From assembly GCA_015680685.1 (NCBI GenBank), contig MNCI01009030.1:11656-75655 (forward strand): a stretch of 64,000 nucleotides of DNA, read 5' to 3'. This document shows positions 35,216 through 44,697 of the stretch, in pieces (the first letter of the stretch is position 1; every line of letters begins with the position of its first letter). This stretch comes from Gnetum montanum (lineage: Eukaryota; Streptophyta; Gnetopsida; Gnetales; Gnetaceae). The notes beneath the pieces are model-generated. The model saw nothing but the letters and a program-made list of their open reading frames with translations, did not search any database and had not been told where the DNA came from. The position numbers and the translations under genes were made by a program.

Positions 35216-35788
35216 TTAGCATAGGTGGCCATCTTCCCCATGACTGAGTTGTAAGGGAGAGATCCGAAATAGTGAGCGCCTATTTGAATTTCTAAGAAGT
35301 GCCCAACTTCTCCCAATTGATGATCTTAAGGTGAGGGGTGGAAGTTGGCGATGCTCACATTCCAATGTGTCTATGCCACGGTTGTTGGAATGAGTTTCCC
35401 CAATTCGTTCCATGCATATTTGTTTGCCCCTACGAGAAGCTGTCAACCATGGGGTGTCTACTACTTCTTGTGTGGTTGCTACATACAGGCATCTTTGTTG
35501 TAGAGTTTCTTGGGCACACTTGTTACATGGAGACATTTTCTTCATGTCATCACCCGATGAATCACTGTATGTGATGCATGGAACTATCGGGGTCTCGATC
35601 TTTCCACATATGTTTATCTTAGAGATTTCCAAGGAAAGATCGCAGATCCTAAGGCATGCGTCTACTGTGCTTAGCCATGCCCTTCCCATTATAATTGGGA
35701 AGTCCCCTTCATTGTTGTTCACTTTGATCACCAGAAAGTCAACTGGGTAGGACCAACCATACACAGTGGTAATAACATCCTCCACCAA
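35216..35788 (-). pseudogene. Element 5 retropepsin C-terminal half and linker
   Basis: 190 open codons. The start region is VEDVITTVYGWSYPVDFLVIKV, then FPIIMGRAWLSTVDACL, the C-terminal retropepsin block. Next comes the conserved linker with MSPCNKCAQETLQQRCLYVATT, the counterpart of the stretch leading into RT in element 3. Here it ends at GEDGHLC with a stop and no RT follows. It is out of frame with the N-terminal half at 35861-36514. Confidence 0.7.
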
Positions 35789-35860
35789 TCCTAAGGGAAT
35801 GGTGATGGACTGGTCTGCCAGCTCTAGTTGGATGTTGCTCTTCTTAAGTTGTGGTAGGTT

Positions 35861-36514
35861 CTAGGCGTGATGCATCTTTTGCAAAATCAAGTTGACTCCG
35901 GAACCTGAGTCAAGAAGAGCCTGATGTGGTGCATTTCCAGTGATCTGCAAATAAATAAAGGGATTCCCAGGGTTAGTTAGTTTCCTGGGAAGGTGGCCTA
36001 CCTTGATCCAGTAAGTTACGGTATGTGTTAACATAACCGTATGTGTTACGCTCTTTTGAACTGAAGGGTTCTTCGAAGCGTTAGTGGTTAGAGGCCTATA
36101 CATGTACCCATCCTCTTGTTGTTGCGAGAGTTTGTCTGGGCTCCTAGTTCTGAAAAAAGATCTCTTCTTTGTATAGTTGTCCTCAGAACTAGCACCTGGT
36201 TGGATATTTACATGCTGAATATTTATAGCTCTCGCGGTGTTACGTTGCTGCGGTTGGGTAGGTAGTTCCCCTTGCATTATTGGAACAGGTTGTATGGGAA
36301 CTACAAGAGGAAGAGGTGCGGGCGGAGTTAGAGGATAGACTGAATGTGAGATATCTCCCGGGGGAGAAGGAGTCCTCCTGAAGTACTCCTGAGCTTGGTA
36401 GTGACGTTGGGGAGTAGTGTGACCCATAGAGTCACCTGGAGAAACTGGTTGCTGCACATAATAACTGTAAGGATCAAGTTGTCGGTAAGGGTATTGATGT
36501 GTTGGCGGTGGCAT
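35861..36514 (-). pseudogene. Element 5 Pro/Gln-rich linker and retropepsin N-terminal half
   Basis: 217 open codons from MPPPTHQYPYRQLDPYSYY, a Pro/Gln/Tyr-rich linker of about 170 residues, to the protease active site QALLDSGSGVNLI near the end. It stops at HHA (35861). The catalytic D-S-G is intact. The downstream half (35788-35216) is separated by a stop or frame change, so the protease is interrupted, though recently. The linker is a counterpart of 14424-13738 in element 2. Confidence 0.75.
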
Positions 36515-36618
36515 CCCCCATGACAGATGGGTTGTGGAGGCATTCCACTTGGATAATATGTCAAGGGTTGGTGGAACTGCCTTGGGTTACCTTGTGGATA
36601 AGGTAACCTTCAGGGTGT

Positions 36619-38318
36619 TTACCGTTGATTAAGTCTTAGATTTAGTGCATACACCCTAGACTCCTGCAGATGTGAGATAATTGGGCAACATCCCTTAGGA
36701 TGGTCATAGTAGCAAACCTCACATCCACCATCATTGTTTGAATCAAAACTTACAGCCTCATCAGAGATAGGAATTCTCCCCTTACCCTTGTTATGTGCAG
36801 GGCTTAAGTTTCTCTGCTTTATTTTGCCTTTGTCACTACCTTGTTCTACCTTAGACTCCTCTACAATTTTTTGGACTGTTTCAATTCGTGAGTCTAAGGA
36901 ATTCCACATTTGGTCTACCTTAGCCGATACCTTGGTTGTTAACTTTTGGATCAGCACAGTTTTCCGATTCATCAACTCTTCGAGTGGTGACTCATCCTCC
37001 TCATCACAGAATTTCACTCCCTTCTTGCGAAGGGAGGGATCGCGGTTGTATTCTTCTGCACTTTCCCTCTTACGTAGCTCACCCTCTTCTTGCGCTACTT
37101 GTTCCAACAAACTTTCAACTTCATGGGCTCTCAGTTGGGAAAGTCTCCCTTGGGCGTAAGTCCCAAGAGTTCTTCTCGTTTCATTTCTTAGCCCATCCAT
37201 GATGTGGCGAAGTTGATCCCGCTTAGCGTACCCATGGCCCGGGCAACGATGTAGTAGTGTATAGTANNNNNNNNNNNNNNNNNNNNNNNNNNNNNNNNNN
37301 NNNNNNNNNNNNNNNNNNNNNNNNNNNNNNNNNNNNNNNNNNNNNNNNNNNNNNNNNNNNNNNNNNNNNNNNNNNNNNNNNNNNNNNNNNNNNNNNNNNN
37401 NNNNNNNNNNNNNNNNNNNNNNNNNNNNNNNNNNNNNNNNNNNNNNNNNNNNNNNNNNNNNNNNNNNNNNNNNNNNNNNNNNNNNNNNNNNNNNNNNNNN
37501 NNNNNNNNNNNNNNNNNNNNNNNNNNNNNNNNNNNNNNNNNNNNNNNNNNNNNNNNNNNNNNNNNNNNNNNNNNNNNNNNNNNNNNNNNNNNNNNNNNNN
37601 NNNNNNNNNNNNNNNNNNNNNNNNNNNNNNNNNNNNNNNNNNNNNNNNNNNNNNNNNNNNNNNNNNNNNNNNNNNNNNNNNNNNNNNNNNNNNNNNNNNN
37701 NNNNNNNNNNNNNNNNNNNNNNNNNNNNNNNNNNNNNNNNNNNNNNNNNNNNNNNNNNNNNNNNNNNNNNNNNNNNNNNNNNNNNNNNNNNNNNNNNNNN
37801 NNNNNNNNNNNNNNNNNNNNNNNNNNNNNNNNNNNNNNNNNNNNNNNNNNNNNNNNNNNNNNNNNNNNNNNNNNNNNNNNNNNNNNNNNNNNNNNNNNNN
37901 NNNNNNNNNNNNNNNNNNNNNNNNNNNNNNNNNNNNNNNNNNNNNNNNNNNNNNNNNNNNNNNNNNNNNNNNNNNNNNNNNNNNNNNNNNNNNNNNNNNN
38001 NNNNNNNNNNNNNNNNNNNNNNNNNNNNNNNNNNNNNNNNNNNNNNNNNNNNNNNNNNNNNNNNNNNNNNNNNNNNNNNNNNNNNNNNNNNNNNNNNNNN
38101 NNNNNNNNNNNNNNNNNNNNNNNNNNNNNNNNNNNNNNNNNNNNNNNNNGCAACTGTTCATCCTGATGGAGGGTAAAAGTGTAATCAGGAATATACTCAT
38201 CGGGATGAGTATAAGTTATCGTATACTGTTTAGGACTTGGCTGGTTTGGGTTATGCGTATGATGCTGACTGTCTTCTGTGTTATCCTTAGGTGAGTTGAC
38301 CTTATGAGAAGAAGCCAT
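36619..38318 (-). pseudogene. Element 5 gag, interrupted by assembly gap
   Basis: The start ATG is at 38318 (MASSHKVNSPKDN), with the conserved N-terminal domain (YTHPDEYIPDYTFTLHQDEQ) running into the N gap. After the gap the frame ending at 36619 shows the gag core (LLHRCPGHGYAKRDQLRHIM), a Lys/Glu-rich coil near residues 20-90 of that segment, and the zinc-knuckle-like motif CEVCYYDHPKGC near 36700. No stop is visible in the readable part of gag. The missing 883 bases prevent judging whether it is whole. Confidence 0.7.
37267..38149. other. Assembly gap, 883 N
   Basis: A run of N inside element 5 gag. Apparent open frames crossing it are artefacts. Confidence 0.99.
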
Positions 38319-38439
38319 TCTAATGGTGTGCTATTCACCGTTATCTGTGTTCTTAATTAACTAATTAACCCAAAGGTTTGTTGAGGCTCACAACGATGTG
38401 AAAGATTCCTAATGTTCTAATTGGCGTAAAAACACTTAG

Positions 38440-38457
38440 TCCCCGGCAACGGCGCCA
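38440..38457 (-). other. Element 5 primer-binding site, tRNA-Asp
   Basis: On the plus strand TCCCCGGCAACGGCGCCA equals the 3' end of plant tRNA-Asp including CCA, so on the element strand it is a perfect primer site. It is separated from the LTR by one base. Use of tRNA-Asp is typical of the Athila lineage. Confidence 0.93.
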
Positions 38458-39293
38458 ATGATGAGTGGCGAGGTACCCCTACACTCAACCATACAAAACG
38501 AGCGTAGCACGCTCGATCCGGTCGAACTCCGCAGACTAAATGCCTAAACGCCACAAGGAACACTTGGGGTTAATTAATCGTTGTCTTCCCAGACTTACTT
38601 GTTGTTGTCACGGTGTATGGTTAAGTAAGTCCGAGGTATATGATTTTCTTGGTATTTTATAGTTTATCTCCTATGCTAAAAGGTGAAGGGTTAAGAAACT
38701 AAAACTAACTCTAACTACAGTACTAAGTCCTAGCGTCAGCATCCATTCCCACTTGCCGTACACACCCTGAACTGTGCAACTGTGGTTACCAAACGCTAAT
38801 CGTTACTGGGATTACCACACGTAACGCACGTGCTCGAAGCGGTCGTACTGAGGCACTTAACTAACCTAAGTGTGACAAGCAGCCGATTCCTTGACTAGCC
38901 GTACACATCTGTAGATGCTCGTAATCAAGTCGTACTTGTCCCATGTTCTAGGAGGTAAGGGTGAGAGAATCTACTCGCGATGAGTAGCCTATTCCTTCGC
39001 TAGCCGTACACGCTCGTCAATGCTCGTAACCAAGTCGTACTCATGCCACGTTATTAGGAAAGCAATAAATAACATTAATTAAACCTATCCATGCACTATA
39101 AGGTTTATCCACAAAGCTCATCTTTATTGCCGTACACAACTTGCGTTCAAGTACAAAGCTACTCGAATAAAGAACCGTTCACTTGGGGGACTCCTACTGC
39201 GGGCACATGGAAAATATTCTATCTCTGGGGTGATCAATCTACCAGAGCTTCGCTACTTTACGCCTATGATTATAAATGAGGGGAGTGCCAACT

Positions 39294-39304
39294 CTTATTT
39301 ATAG
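39294..39304 (-). promoter_or_regulatory. LTR TATA box (element 5)
   Basis: Reads CTATAAATAAG on the element strand. The same sequence sits at the same place in the other a- and b-type LTRs (for example 17341-17352 and 19521-19531), about 20-110 bp downstream of the GATATC cluster. Confidence 0.6.
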
Positions 39305-39318
39305 ATTTGGCAGCGGAC

Positions 39319-39411
39319 CGCGATATCGCGTACGCGATATTGCAGGGGATGCGATATCGTGTCGGACGCGATATCGTGTCGGACGCGATATCGCGTATGC
39401 AATATCGCGGC
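39319..39411. promoter_or_regulatory. Cluster of GATATC palindromes in LTR U3
   Basis: Six near-identical sites of the form CGCGATATCGCG or close variants in 93 bp, spaced about 12-18 bp. Copy number differs between LTRs (three in 33169-33210). Position upstream of the TATA box suggests a U3 enhancer or protein-binding array; no known factor is assigned. Confidence 0.55.
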
Positions 39412-39433
39412 CTGTGCAATTCGCGTCTTATCA

Positions 39434-40330
39434 AATTGGGTATCATACTAAATGTAATCTAAAGTCTCAATAAAGAAAGATGTTAACTCATCTTTAGTAA
39501 TCATGATAACATAATTGGTGAATTGTAGTTCTTGATGAATATGATCCATTAGCATTATTTGTTCTTGTATTCTGCAATTTGACTTATCTACTGAGGATTT
39601 GAAATAGGCAGAGTATGCATTGGCCAAAGAAATGGTATGATGAACTGATGGAAACATCATCTTCAAATTAGGTTCCTCTTTCAAAGGCTCTTTCACTCTT
39701 TCATATTTTTAGATTTGATGAACTCCATTAATAGCTTTTGCATTAAAGTCTTCACATAGGTGAATGATACTATTTAGGAATAGCTTATACTTTAAACTTT
39801 TCTTGATTCGGTTAATCAAGTAAAATACATGACAAAGTCTAACATCTAGACATGTTGGATCAATGATTAAAGGTGTGTTGACCATACATACACATCTTCC
39901 TAATGATTGCATTTTAAGTACTAATGCTAAGGCTATGTGACTTCTTTGGAATCTCGATCGTTCTTTCCTCCTCATGCTAGTCTAAGGCCCAAGGTGAACA
40001 TAGTAGGTGCCATCTTTCATTGGTTTGGGACCTTGCAAGAACATTGTATGTTATGACCTTCATGCTTATTCTTGGATTTGCTCTTGGTTCATTTCTTCTC
40101 ACATGTATCATATGCCTTGTCAGGACAAGGTTATAAATTTTCATGATGGTTGATGTTTGTTGTCAAATGATTTGGTTGCAAGCTAGATTGGTATAAATCT
40201 TTCTTGCAATTTTCTAGTTTTCCAATTACTTCTCTAACTGCTTGATTTGTTGGGCCAATGGTTTGGCTACATTTTCTACACTCTCAATGACCTTTCTATT
40301 TCCCTCAAGACATGAACTTTGGCAATGTTA
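39434..40330 (-). pseudogene. Decayed coding remnant of unknown identity
   Basis: Minus-strand frames 39975-39709 (88 codons) and 39696-39448 (82 codons) are open, and the sequence continues to about 40330 with stops. The first 254 bp are repeated at 32526-32779, where the reading frame is also open. The peptide includes FPSVHHTISLANAYSAYF and LTSFFIETLDYI. I do not recognise a family. Because it lies inside an old element of the same orientation as element 3, it may be an extra 3' ORF of such an element. Confidence 0.35.
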
Positions 40331-42186
40331 TTAATGACACACTAGAGGTTAGTGGCCTAAGTCTAATTATAGGCATAACCTAACCACTTAATCCAAATGT
40401 CTAAGATAGCAAAAAATATTAGATTCTTTAGCCTTAACCATTATATTGCTAGATCAAGTTAGTTGATCTAGTTTATGGGCCTAATAGGGCATGATGTGAA
40501 TTATTATCTAATCATTACTTCCTCAAATAACTAGTTTGATATTAGCATTGGATTGAAAAGGTTGAAAGATGTTAGAAACAACTATTCATATGTTAAAAAT
40601 GAACATCAAATGCATGAGTTATGCTAAATCTAACAATTGAGGCTCTTGAGGCACAATTTAAGGGCAAAGATTAAAAACCAAGTGTTAGAGCTACATTGGG
40701 TAGATTTGACTTCACCATTATATTTGAAAAGGTGAAATTTGCTAGGACTCACTCTTTGTTCATTGAAAAAGGCTTTCAAGATCAAAAGTTACGGGCTTTC
40801 TAAGTTGAGCATTTGGGCATGAATTTTAAGACTTCTCAAGAGGTCACTCATCCCAATACTACTCTAAGACTAGTATGCTTAATTATAGAATTCTCAATTC
40901 TCACACTGCCAACCTATCAATTTGACCATAATTGATAATTTAAATGTTGATTTTTAAATTCAAAATTTTTCTATGGATGAACCACTTTTTGCAATCAGAC
41001 CTTTTTTTCCCATCCGTTGCCAGATTTTTTCCGAATAGACGGTCATGACCTATGGTGCAGACAACCACTAGCTAGCAGGGGCCTACGGCCATTTTCGTTG
41101 CTAGCCGACAGGGAGTTGCGGTAATCTTGAGCATTGGGGAGCAGGGGCCTATGGTGTTCACGGTGTATGCAGACATGGGTTGTGTAGCTGCTAGGCACGG
41201 CACCAAACTGCAGGGGCCATGGGTGCTGTCAGAGTAAGCAGGGACAGCCACAATGGCATAGGAGGGCACACGCGGTGCTTGGTCACTGATGACCAAAGAC
41301 GGGAGACGAGAGTGGGACTGGCAGGGATGGAGGAGGATGACACGTTTTAGCTATAGCTACTGGTGCTGATAGCTCACCAAAAGACTTGTGTTGTGCGGCT
41401 TTGGATGCGGCCTGGGCTAGCTGCCATGTGTGGCGCTCAAGCCTTGTTGCGATGCTCCACGGTTGGGCTTGGCGTGGCCTTACTATCTCGTGGCGTGGCT
41501 CCGTTGCACTTTGCAGCATTTGGGTTGTACCATGCTGCACGGTCGCCGAAATCCCTAAGGTCTTTTTTTTAAGTGTTAAAAGTTTTTATATTTTAACCTA
41601 TATATGAATTTCATTAGTTGATTAAGCACACCTAAGCAAGTTGGGTTGGTTGCTAGTGGAATAAGGGTTAAATTTTGGGCTTGGTACTTGTAGGTCATGG
41701 GTTTGACACCTTGCTTTAATTTTTAAAATTAATTTTAATTTAAAAAATTATTTTTTTTTACATTTTAATTTTATTTAATGCACTCTCTATGAGAAACTCC
41801 TAATGGCTATATCTCCTGAACCATAACTTTGTTTAAGATGAAATTTATAGTGTTAGAATTGTCTTGAAGAGTATGTCTTGAAGAGTGCTGCACATTGGAC
41901 ATGCCTTTGGCCAAAAATTATCAAGTTTAATTTTTATAGTTTTGGAAGACTTAAATGACATATTTTGCTAATTTAGCATTACTTGGTTGACACATAAATG
42001 ACATGGTAGCTTCTATGGTTTATCCATGAAAGTTGCTGGAAAGGAACCTTTTTGGTTACATGGACATGATGCACATCCGGCAATGGTTTGTGATTCTCCC
42101 TAGTTTGTGACTCATGGTTCATTTTAGATTGTAGTTAGCCCTTGATTCTTATTGGTTCATGGGTCATGATTTACTTCAATACCAAT
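40331..42186. other. Decayed repeat DNA, no gene recognised
   Basis: Contains a GC-richer patch (41040-41560) with several overlapping short frames, none with recognisable motifs, and AT-rich flanks. It ends in a degenerate initiator-Met-type PBS (42171-42186: TTACTTCAATACCAAT on +) before the LTR at 42187. Confidence 0.45.
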
Positions 42187-42700
42187 TGTGACATCCCATT
42201 CTTAGATATCGTGACAAATGTCAAATATATGTAACATTCGATATTATGCATAAAGAATGTAACCAAGAAAATGCAAAAGAATATGAAAAGAATGCTTTAT
42301 TAATTCTTCAGCATCTATATTTTAGAGGTAATCCAACACTTCCACCATGGTTAGATTTGTAACTAAACAAAAGGGATGGCTAGTCACTTTCTTGTTCTGC
42401 TTTATTTGACATCTTTACTCGCTTTTACTTTATTGATTGTGCAACTCCATATTGACATGTTCTTTAATTTCTGGGTACAAATACCTTACGTCAAACTCCA
42501 GAAAAGATGCCAATTATTACAAAGTACTGCTTTGTGTCTAATTACAACTTGTCCTTTTCAAGTAAGTAATTACTTGTCTTTTCAAATTTTATTACAATAA
42601 GGATATCATTTATTACAAAGCTATGGTAAAATGGATCCATTTGAATGCGGAAGACACAATGCTACTTCAATGAATCTTACTATTATGGAGAATTTTGGGT
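42187..42700 (-). mobile_element. Degenerate LTR beginning TGTGACATCCC
   Basis: Begins TGTGACATCCC directly right of a TACCAAT primer-site remnant, an arrangement common for minus-strand plant Gypsy LTRs primed by initiator tRNA-Met. The block 42400-42640 resembles 26445-26640 of the element 3 LTR. The right end is not clear. Confidence 0.5.
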
Positions 42701-43040
42701 GTTTTCTGCTTCATCCAATTTTCTACCACTCTTATTTGCCCCTGTTTTTAATTGATTCTTAGTGACTAGTAGATCTCCAAATTGTATCCCTCCTCCTTTG
42801 TGTGGGATTAGTTGTTTGTAAGGTCAGTTGTTTGTAAAGATGTTTCCTTACATAACATCCCCTATTCATTATGTTTCCTTTTCTTTTTATATTTCTTTTT
42901 ATGTTTAGTTTAAATGTTTTGATATTGAATATGTATTTAACAATTCTTTTCTAGTTCATTGTCAATATTTGTATCTGCGGAAACAAGTTTTCTCAGATCA
43001 TTGCAAACAACTCTACATATTGTTAGTATAGACAGAGATT
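42701..43040. other. No gene recognised
   Basis: AT-rich flank left of LINE 1. No target duplication could be paired with the LINE 1 3' side. Confidence 0.4.
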
Positions 43041-43503
43041 TGATTAGGTTTACGTGAGTGTTTCGGGCTACCGAAAAACGCCCTAGCAGTCTTGATTGTT
43101 GTTGCAAAGAGCCAGGAAACCGACGGCACAGCGGACATGGATGCACAGAATTGTGGCAGACCCGGAGGATTCCTGTTCGTGATCGCCGATGTTTATCTCT
43201 ACGGATGTTTATCTCTGCAGATCACATTCCTGGTAACGAGTCTCTGCTTCGACGTGTGGCATTGCAGATCAAATCAGGGGAGAATTCGATCGTTCCGGAT
43301 TAGAGTTTCTGAAAACAACATGCATTGTTCCGGCGGGGCACATTGAAGGACTCCAAAGGTGGTTGCGATCATCACGCGTGCGTTGCCTAAAATTATCATC
43401 CATTAATAAACCCGGTGAGTTTGTTCCATTGTGTTTTGTTTGGTTTTTTCATATTTTCTTTTTGCTTTTCTAAATTGGCTAGGTTTAGGCTCAACGGGTC
43501 TGC

Positions 43504-44697
43504 ATGACCCAATCCGCTTTGTCTTCTTGCTCTGATGTTGATGTTGGAGGAAAAAAACGTAAAATAATGGAATCCTCCAATATTAACATTGACTCACAAC
43601 CTGTTGACAACTCAAGCATTATGGATGCAAATGATTCTATTTTACGTTTTGATTTTCCGAAAGACATCTTGGACCAAACCGTACAAACATTTACTCACCT
43701 ATACACAATTGGCTTCTTCACTAGTAGGATTCCTCCTGCCTCGGTGTTTCAAGATTGGGTTAAAAAATTTTGGAAACCCAGTAATATTAGAATAACCTTA
43801 GCTTCCAATCTCACAAAAGACTTTTTTCTATTTGCTTTTGAAACTAAGGCTATGGCAGAGTTCGTGAAACAACAGTCTATTTGGGATGTTTATGGCTCTT
43901 TTTTAGTCCTTCAACCCTAGAAGGAGGATTTCGATCCTGCAAAAGCTAGCAAAAGTATTTTGCCAGTTTGGATCGAATTTCCAGGACTCCCTCCTCATTT
44001 TTCTCCCCATGTTGATATCCTTGCTGCATAAGTTGGGGAAGTCATCGGAATGGAGAGCTATTCAGGCTTCCGTCCACGACCCACTCGACGAGTGTGCGTC
44101 AAAATCGATATGCAAAAGCCACGTCCTGATTCACTAGAAGTTAATGTAAAAGGAAAGACCTTTGTTCAGAAAATCTCATATCTTACACTTCTCAACAGTT
44201 GTTATTACTGCCTCGATCTGAACCACCATAAAGCTCAATGCCCGAAGTTACTGGCCAAGCTTGAAGCTGAGCGAATTTTAGCAGAACAAGTTAGTGAAGA
44301 ACTAAAATTTCAAAACATATCTCAGGACATAGGCAAGGATAATGTCGAGGATCAATCAACTAAACCTCCTTCTTCGGATTCTAAGGTGTCCGACGTGGAT
44401 GATATGAGAACCGATGATACTAATGTTACTAAGACTCCTCTTAATCAGGAAAGGGCCCCAAAAGATGCTACTAGTGGTTGGGAGTGTGTTACCCAGAAAT
44501 CTTATGCCTCAGTCACACGTGATAACCCTATCTTCAGTGCCTTCCCTAAAGGGCATCGAGCATCGACTAGTGCTAGCCAGTCCATTAACAAAAGAACAAG
44601 TGCTCGACGTCCTCTAGTTAACAACTTTGAATCTAGGAATTCTTTTAAGGCCTTGGTGGTTGAGGAGGATCCTCCTTCTTCTACACAAACCCAATGA
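43504..44697 (+). pseudogene. LINE 1 ORF1, DUF4283-like domain and CCHC knuckle, two stops
   Basis: The frame from ATG 43504 has stops at 43918-43920 (TAG) and 44029-44031 (TAA), but continues in the same frame to TGA 44695-44697, about 397 codons. The N-terminal part (residues about 50-140: FTHLYTIGFFTSRIPPA, FFLFAFETKAMAEFV) matches the DUF4283-type RNA-binding fold of plant LINE ORF1. A CCHC zinc knuckle, CYYCLDLNHHKAQC, is at residues 233-246. The C-terminal tail is Ser/Thr-rich. The product would bind element RNA. The first stop replaces a codon where LINE 2 has Trp. Confidence 0.8.

Larger units (their letters stand above)
32781..39433 (-). mobile_element. Element 5: Athila-like gag-protease LTR retrotransposon
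   Basis: Best preserved of the family. Partial 3' LTR 32781-33235, polypurine tract right of 33235, protease 35216-36040, gag 36619-38318 with an 883-base gap of N, intact PBS 38440-38457, and 5' LTR 38459-39433. The right flank starts AATTG, and the flank copy at 32526 shows the likely empty site. No RT, RNase H or integrase. The long open frames and close LTRs suggest it is the youngest element here. Confidence 0.85.
38459..39433 (-). repeat. Element 5, 5' LTR
   Basis: 975 bp, TGATGAG to CTTATCA. In element sense it has U3 with about six GATATC-type palindromes (39319-39411), a TATA box (plus CTTATTTATAG at 39294-39304), and a poly(A) signal (plus TTTATT at 39123-39128). It contains an internal tandem duplication of about 100 bp (38872-38955 and 38975-39062), each copy with a CTAGCCGTACAC core. 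Confidence 0.87.

Noticed and set aside
37188-38318. Long open frames on both strands across 37257-38318
   Set aside because: Most of their length is N. Only the ends match gag, which is annotated separately.
41041-41607. GC-richer patch with several overlapping frames on both strands
   Set aside because: Composition alone gives open frames in many phases. No domain, and neighbouring sequence is decayed repeat.
42937-43346. Short frames at the LINE 1 5' end
   Set aside because: Overlapping frames on both strands in the LINE leader with no homology that I recognise.
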